Source of the DNA: Deltaproteobacteria bacterium UBA2385
Lineage (GTDB): Bacteria; Myxococcota_A; UBA796; UBA2385
Reading direction: 5' to 3'
DNA: 15,478 nucleotides
NCBI GenBank assembly: GCA_002343455.1
Contig: DDSR01000488.1
Span: forward strand, 1 to 15,478
Position 1 is the first letter of the stretch. The number at the start of each line of letters is the position of its first letter. The position numbers were made by a program, and so were the translations under genes. This document shows, one piece after another, positions 12,828 to 15,478 of the stretch. The notes below the pieces were generated by a model. It saw only the letters and a list, made by a program, of their open reading frames with translations. It made no database searches and had not been told where the DNA came from.

Positions 12828-13724
12828 CTAGCCCTCGTGGGTGGCCTCGCGGCGCATCAGCCCGTCGATGGCGAGGCGGGCCTTCAGCTTGCCGGCGGTG
12901 ATGGCGGCGACGGCCTCGACCAGGGGCAGCTCGACCTTGTGCCGCTGCCCCAGGGCCAGCAGGGCGGCCGCCTTGCTGACGGTCTCGGCGTCGACGGCGT
13001 GACCGCGAGCCAGCGCCAGCCCGGCGGCGGTCCCCGGGTGGTCGGTGAGCCCCGCGGCGGCGATCAGATCGCCGACCCCGGCCAGGCCGCGGAAGGTGTC
13101 GGGCTCGGCCCCCAGCGCCCGCCCGAGGCGGACGATCTCGGCGATGCCGCGGGTGACGATGACCGCGCGCACACCCACGCCGAGCTTGAGCCCGTCGGCG
13201 ATGCCCACTGCGACCGAGAGCACGCTGACCGCCGCGCCGGCGAGCTCGATCCCGCGCAGATCGGAGGAGGTGTAGATGCGGCAGGTCGGCGAGTGCAGGG
13301 CCTTCTGGGTGAGGGCGGCGACCTCCTGGAAGGAGCTGGCGACGACCATCGCCGCGGGGCGTCGGTGCTGGACCTCGGCGGCGATGGCCGGGCCGGTGAT
13401 CGCGCCGACCCGCAGGCAGGCGCTCTCGGAGGTGACGATCTCGGACAGCCAGCCGCCGGTCTCGGGCTCCAGCCCCCGGCAGGCGATGACCACCCGCGAG
13501 CCGGGTCCGGGCCGGGCGAACCGCACGACCTCGCGCACGGCCGAGGGCGGCACGGCGATGAGCACGAGGTCGCTCTCGGCGGTCAGCGCGGCGAGGTTGG
13601 GGCTGCCGGGGAAGCCGGTGGGCGGCGTGCCGCGGTAGCCGATGCGGGCGCGATTGCCCGCCTCGGCCGCCAAGGTGGCCAGGGCCCGACCCCAGGGGCC
13701 GCTGCCGAGGATTCCGATGTTCAC
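12828..13724 (-). CDS. GpsA-like glycerol-3-phosphate dehydrogenase homologue with altered active site
   Basis: A 298-residue protein clearly built like GpsA, which makes sn-glycerol-3-phosphate from dihydroxyacetone phosphate. The Rossmann start GILGSGPWGRALA (4-16), the VPPSAVREVV segment, TGPAIAAEV (110-118), VTRGIAEIVRLG (190-201) and FRGLAGVGDLI (211-221) are present. The catalytic positions are not. Where GpsA has KG, ELGGALKNV and SRN, this protein has RG (Arg83), ELAGAAVSV (Val166, Ser167) and HPG (Pro230, Gly231), in gap-free alignment. Asp219 is kept. It may be a pseudoenzyme, a regulator, or act on another substrate. The start is GTG 13724, with GGAGG five bases upstream. It lies 15 bases after the PlsB-type acyltransferase stop and is surely in its operon. 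Calling it a working gpsA would be unsafe. Confidence 0.85.
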   Translation of the reverse strand: MNIGILGSGPWGRALATLAAEAGNRARIGYRGTPPTGFPGSPNLAALTAESDLVLIAVPPSAVREVVRFARPGPGSRVVIACRGLEPETGGWLSEIVTSESACLRVGAITGPAIAAEVQHRRPAAMVVASSFQEVAALTQKALHSPTCRIYTSSDLRGIELAGAAVSVLSVAVGIADGLKLGVGVRAVIVTRGIAEIVRLGRALGAEPDTFRGLAGVGDLIAAAGLTDHPGTAAGLALARGHAVDAETVSKAAALLALGQRHKVELPLVEAVAAITAGKLKARLAIDGLMRREATHEG

Positions 13725-13739
13725 GCCGTCCTCCGAGGC

Positions 13740-15338
13740 CTACATCTCTCCGGCGAGGCCGTACCGATGCAGGCGGTGACTGTAGTAGAGCAGCAGGCGC
13801 GGGTCGAGGACGACGCGGTCGCCCCGGCCCTCGATCACGCGCCGGGAGTGGAAGCCCCGAAAGCGGCTGATCGCCTCGTTCAGGATGGCCTCGACCTCGC
13901 CCTCCCCGCGGGGCAGGCGCGCGCGGATCCGACCGGCGGCCTCGAGCCTGCGGACCTGGTCGAGCAGCTGCTCGATGGCGGCGAGGAGCTCGGCCCGGCG
14001 GAGCGTGCGCTCCTCGGTCGGCAGCAAGACGAGCTCGGTGGTCGACAGCCCCGGGTTGGCCTGCCGCAGGAGCCGGCCGGCGGCGAAGCTGGCCAGGTGG
14101 GTCGAGAGCACGGTGTTGTCGCGGTGCCAGGCCTCTACCAGCCTCCCGGCGAGGATCTCGGTGTAGACGTGGTCCCGCTGCTCGTCCGCCTGGACCTTGC
14201 CCTCGGCGTCCGTGACGTAGGCGCGGCGGTCGATGGGCGCGCCGTCGCTCCCCAGGCTGGTGCCATTGGCGTCGACCGGGTTGCCGAGCAGGTCCATCGG
14301 CGCCCCGAAGCGCAGCACGACCGCGTCGTCCAGGTCCAGGAGCTGGCGGGCGAAGGTCGCGACCGTGCGGGGCTCGCTGAACTCGTCGTCGGTGATGATG
14401 TAGCGGCGGCGGCCCTCCTCTTCGAGGCTGTCCTCGATCAGGGTCTCGGCCTCCAGCACCAGCGAGTAGGACAGCGCCAGCGGCACGACCAGGATCTCGG
14501 GGTCGGCCCGGCCGGTCCGCAGCCCCTCCTGCCAGGCGATCAAGCCGGTGCCCAGCAGCCCCTTCTTGACGCTGCCCTCGACCCGGCCGCTGCGGCAGCG
14601 GGTGCCGCCGGGGAAGAAGAGGCTGTGGCAGCGTCGGCCCAGGCTGTCGACGGAGTAGTCCTTCAGCACATCCTTGTAGAGGCGATTGCGCTTGCGCCGG
14701 TCGACCGTGTAGGCCCCCAGGCGGCGCATGAAGAAGCCCATCACCGGGTTGCTGAAGAGGTTGAGTCCGGCGCCGTAGATGGCCGGCGGCAGCCCCAAGC
14801 GATCCAGCGCGTAGCCGATCAGCGGGCTGTCCATGTTGGAGAGGTGCGTGGGCGCGAAGATCAGGGTGTGGCGGCGGGCCAGGGCGCGCAGGGCGGCGCC
14901 GTCGTCCCCCGCGGCGGTCTCCAGGATGACCCGGTGATCGGGGTCGAACTCGCCGGCGAGCAGCTGGCGCGGGTTGGTCGAGGTCAGCAGCCGGGAGAGC
15001 GCGCCGGGGATCACCGTGGTGGCGACGCGGTAGGCCCGCTTGCTGAAGCGGTTGTGGATCTCGCCGCTGTAGGCGTCGACCAGCGCGAGCAGGGCGGCCT
15101 CCTGCTCGGCCCGGCCGCCGCGGGTGGCGCGGGCGCAGTCCTCGATCCGGGCCACCTCGTCGGGCCGGGCCGGGTCCGAGCGGCGCTGCTCGTGGAAGCG
15201 CTTGCGCTCGAGGTAGACCGTGTCCGCGAGGTAGGCCAGCAGCTGGGCTTCGGAGAGCCCCCGCAGGCGCGCCCGGGACCGGGCCTGCAAGGACTGGCTG
15301 ATCTGGGCGTTCGACGGGCGGTCGAGAATTCCGGTCAT
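13740..15338 (-). CDS. PlsB-type glycerol-3-phosphate / lysophosphatidate acyltransferase
   Basis: A 532-residue protein with the glycerolipid acyltransferase motifs in order: THLSNMDSP (motif I, His165-x4-Asp170), GAYTVDRRKRN (motif II, 208-218), FFPGGTRCRSGR (motif III, 241-252) and ILVVPLALSY (motif IV, 282-291). It would add an acyl chain to glycerol-3-phosphate or its 1-acyl form on the inner membrane, a step in phospholipid synthesis. The conserved Glu of motif III (EGTR or EGGR) is Gly here. About 120 residues precede motif I and 240 follow motif IV, ending LLLYYSHRLHRYGL, an arrangement like PlsB although PlsB is near 800 residues. ATG 15338 has GGAG five bases upstream. It is the first gene of an operon with the gpsA-like gene. 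No clear membrane span was seen. Which of the two acylations it does cannot be decided. Confidence 0.87.
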   Translation of the reverse strand: MTGILDRPSNAQISQSLQARSRARLRGLSEAQLLAYLADTVYLERKRFHEQRRSDPARPDEVARIEDCARATRGGRAEQEAALLALVDAYSGEIHNRFSKRAYRVATTVIPGALSRLLTSTNPRQLLAGEFDPDHRVILETAAGDDGAALRALARRHTLIFAPTHLSNMDSPLIGYALDRLGLPPAIYGAGLNLFSNPVMGFFMRRLGAYTVDRRKRNRLYKDVLKDYSVDSLGRRCHSLFFPGGTRCRSGRVEGSVKKGLLGTGLIAWQEGLRTGRADPEILVVPLALSYSLVLEAETLIEDSLEEEGRRRYIITDDEFSEPRTVATFARQLLDLDDAVVLRFGAPMDLLGNPVDANGTSLGSDGAPIDRRAYVTDAEGKVQADEQRDHVYTEILAGRLVEAWHRDNTVLSTHLASFAAGRLLRQANPGLSTTELVLLPTEERTLRRAELLAAIEQLLDQVRRLEAAGRIRARLPRGEGEVEAILNEAISRFRGFHSRRVIEGRGDRVVLDPRLLLYYSHRLHRYGLAGEM

Positions 15339-15460
15339 CAGCGCTCCGCCGCGAGCGTAACTCGCGCCCCAGGCCCGTTTCGTTCCGAATTCGTCACCGC
15401 TGACGGGCCCGGCTCCCTTTTCGGACGGACCGGCGGTCGCTATTCTCCAGCCAGTTCCCC
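15339..15460. promoter_or_regulatory. Region upstream of the acyltransferase operon, perhaps divergent
   Basis: 122 bases with no gene. Close to the acyltransferase ATG lies an inverted repeat, GCGAG (15351-15355) and CTCGC (15361-15365) with a five-base loop, which could be an operator or a leader hairpin. An eight-base palindrome CGAATTCG lies in the middle. On the plus strand TATTCT (15441-15446) is -10-like, with a weak -35 TTTTCG 17 bases before it. All are low-confidence sites. Confidence 0.35.
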
Positions 15461-15478
15461 ATGGCGCCGAGGCGCCTC
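15461..15478 (+). CDS. Possible first codons of a plus-strand gene cut by the window end
   Basis: ATG at 15461 opens a frame reading MAPRRL to the window end. It lies 14 bases after the -10-like TATTCT and would be divergent from the acyltransferase operon. There is no clear Shine-Dalgarno and six codons prove nothing; the positive charge would suit the start of a signal peptide. Confidence 0.22.

Noticed and set aside
1..15478. Mobile element, phage, CRISPR array or defence island
   Set aside because: No transposase, integrase, phage structural gene, terminal repeats, spaced repeats or nuclease genes were seen; the genes are mostly envelope and metabolic functions in uniform GC-rich coding.

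Overview
The window is about 98% protein-coding, very GC-rich and dense, with 13 convincing protein genes and the first codons of a possible fourteenth. The organism is a diderm (LPS-making) bacterium: lpxA, lpxB and an MsbA-type exporter are present, with several lipobox proteins and a protease carrying an apparent outer-membrane barrel. The GC bias, the von Willebrand factor A lipoprotein with a DNSCSM site, the short-signal lipoproteins and the orphan TadZ/CpaE ATPase all suggest Myxococcota or a related deltaproteobacterial lineage. That placement is inference from style; no rRNA or marker alignment was possible. No tRNA, rRNA, insertion sequence, CRISPR array, prophage or origin was seen.

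Region 1 (1-4470, minus strand) is one tightly packed operon read right to left: isoaspartyl peptidase/asparaginase, lpxB, a degenerate GT39/ArnT-like membrane protein, and an MsbA-like ABC exporter cut by the window edge. Each junction is a 4-base stop/start overlap. Region 2 (4471-5897, plus strand) is a single von Willebrand A lipoprotein whose 3' end overlaps the next convergent gene by 23 bp. The short divergent gap before it holds a promoter-like pair and two inverted repeats. Region 3 (5875-8723, minus strand) is TadZ/CpaE-like ATPase, lpxA and a Gfo/Idh/MocA oxidoreductase. Regions 1 and 3 look like one lipid A locus split by the lipoprotein gene.

Region 4 (8811-10854) holds a plant-type glutamate-cysteine ligase on the minus strand and, divergently, a thioredoxin-like lipoprotein; both concern thiol chemistry. 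Region 5 (10858-12795) holds a double-parvulin PpiC lipoprotein on the minus strand and, divergently, a secreted trypsin-like protease with a C-terminal beta-barrel-like region. Region 6 (12828-15338, minus strand) is an operon of a PlsB-type acyltransferase and a GpsA-like protein, the expected pair for phosphatidic acid synthesis. The GpsA-like protein, however, has lost most of the residues needed for catalysis.

The common theme is the cell envelope: lipid A synthesis and export, phospholipid synthesis, periplasmic folding and proteolysis, and lipoproteins. The best candidates for something undescribed are the protease-barrel fusion, the GpsA-like protein with a dismantled active site beside an acyltransferase that also has an altered motif, and the rearranged lipid A operon led by an orphan TadZ and including an oxidoreductase that could alter the lipid A sugar. 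I did not see a clearly new multi-gene defence or mobile system.
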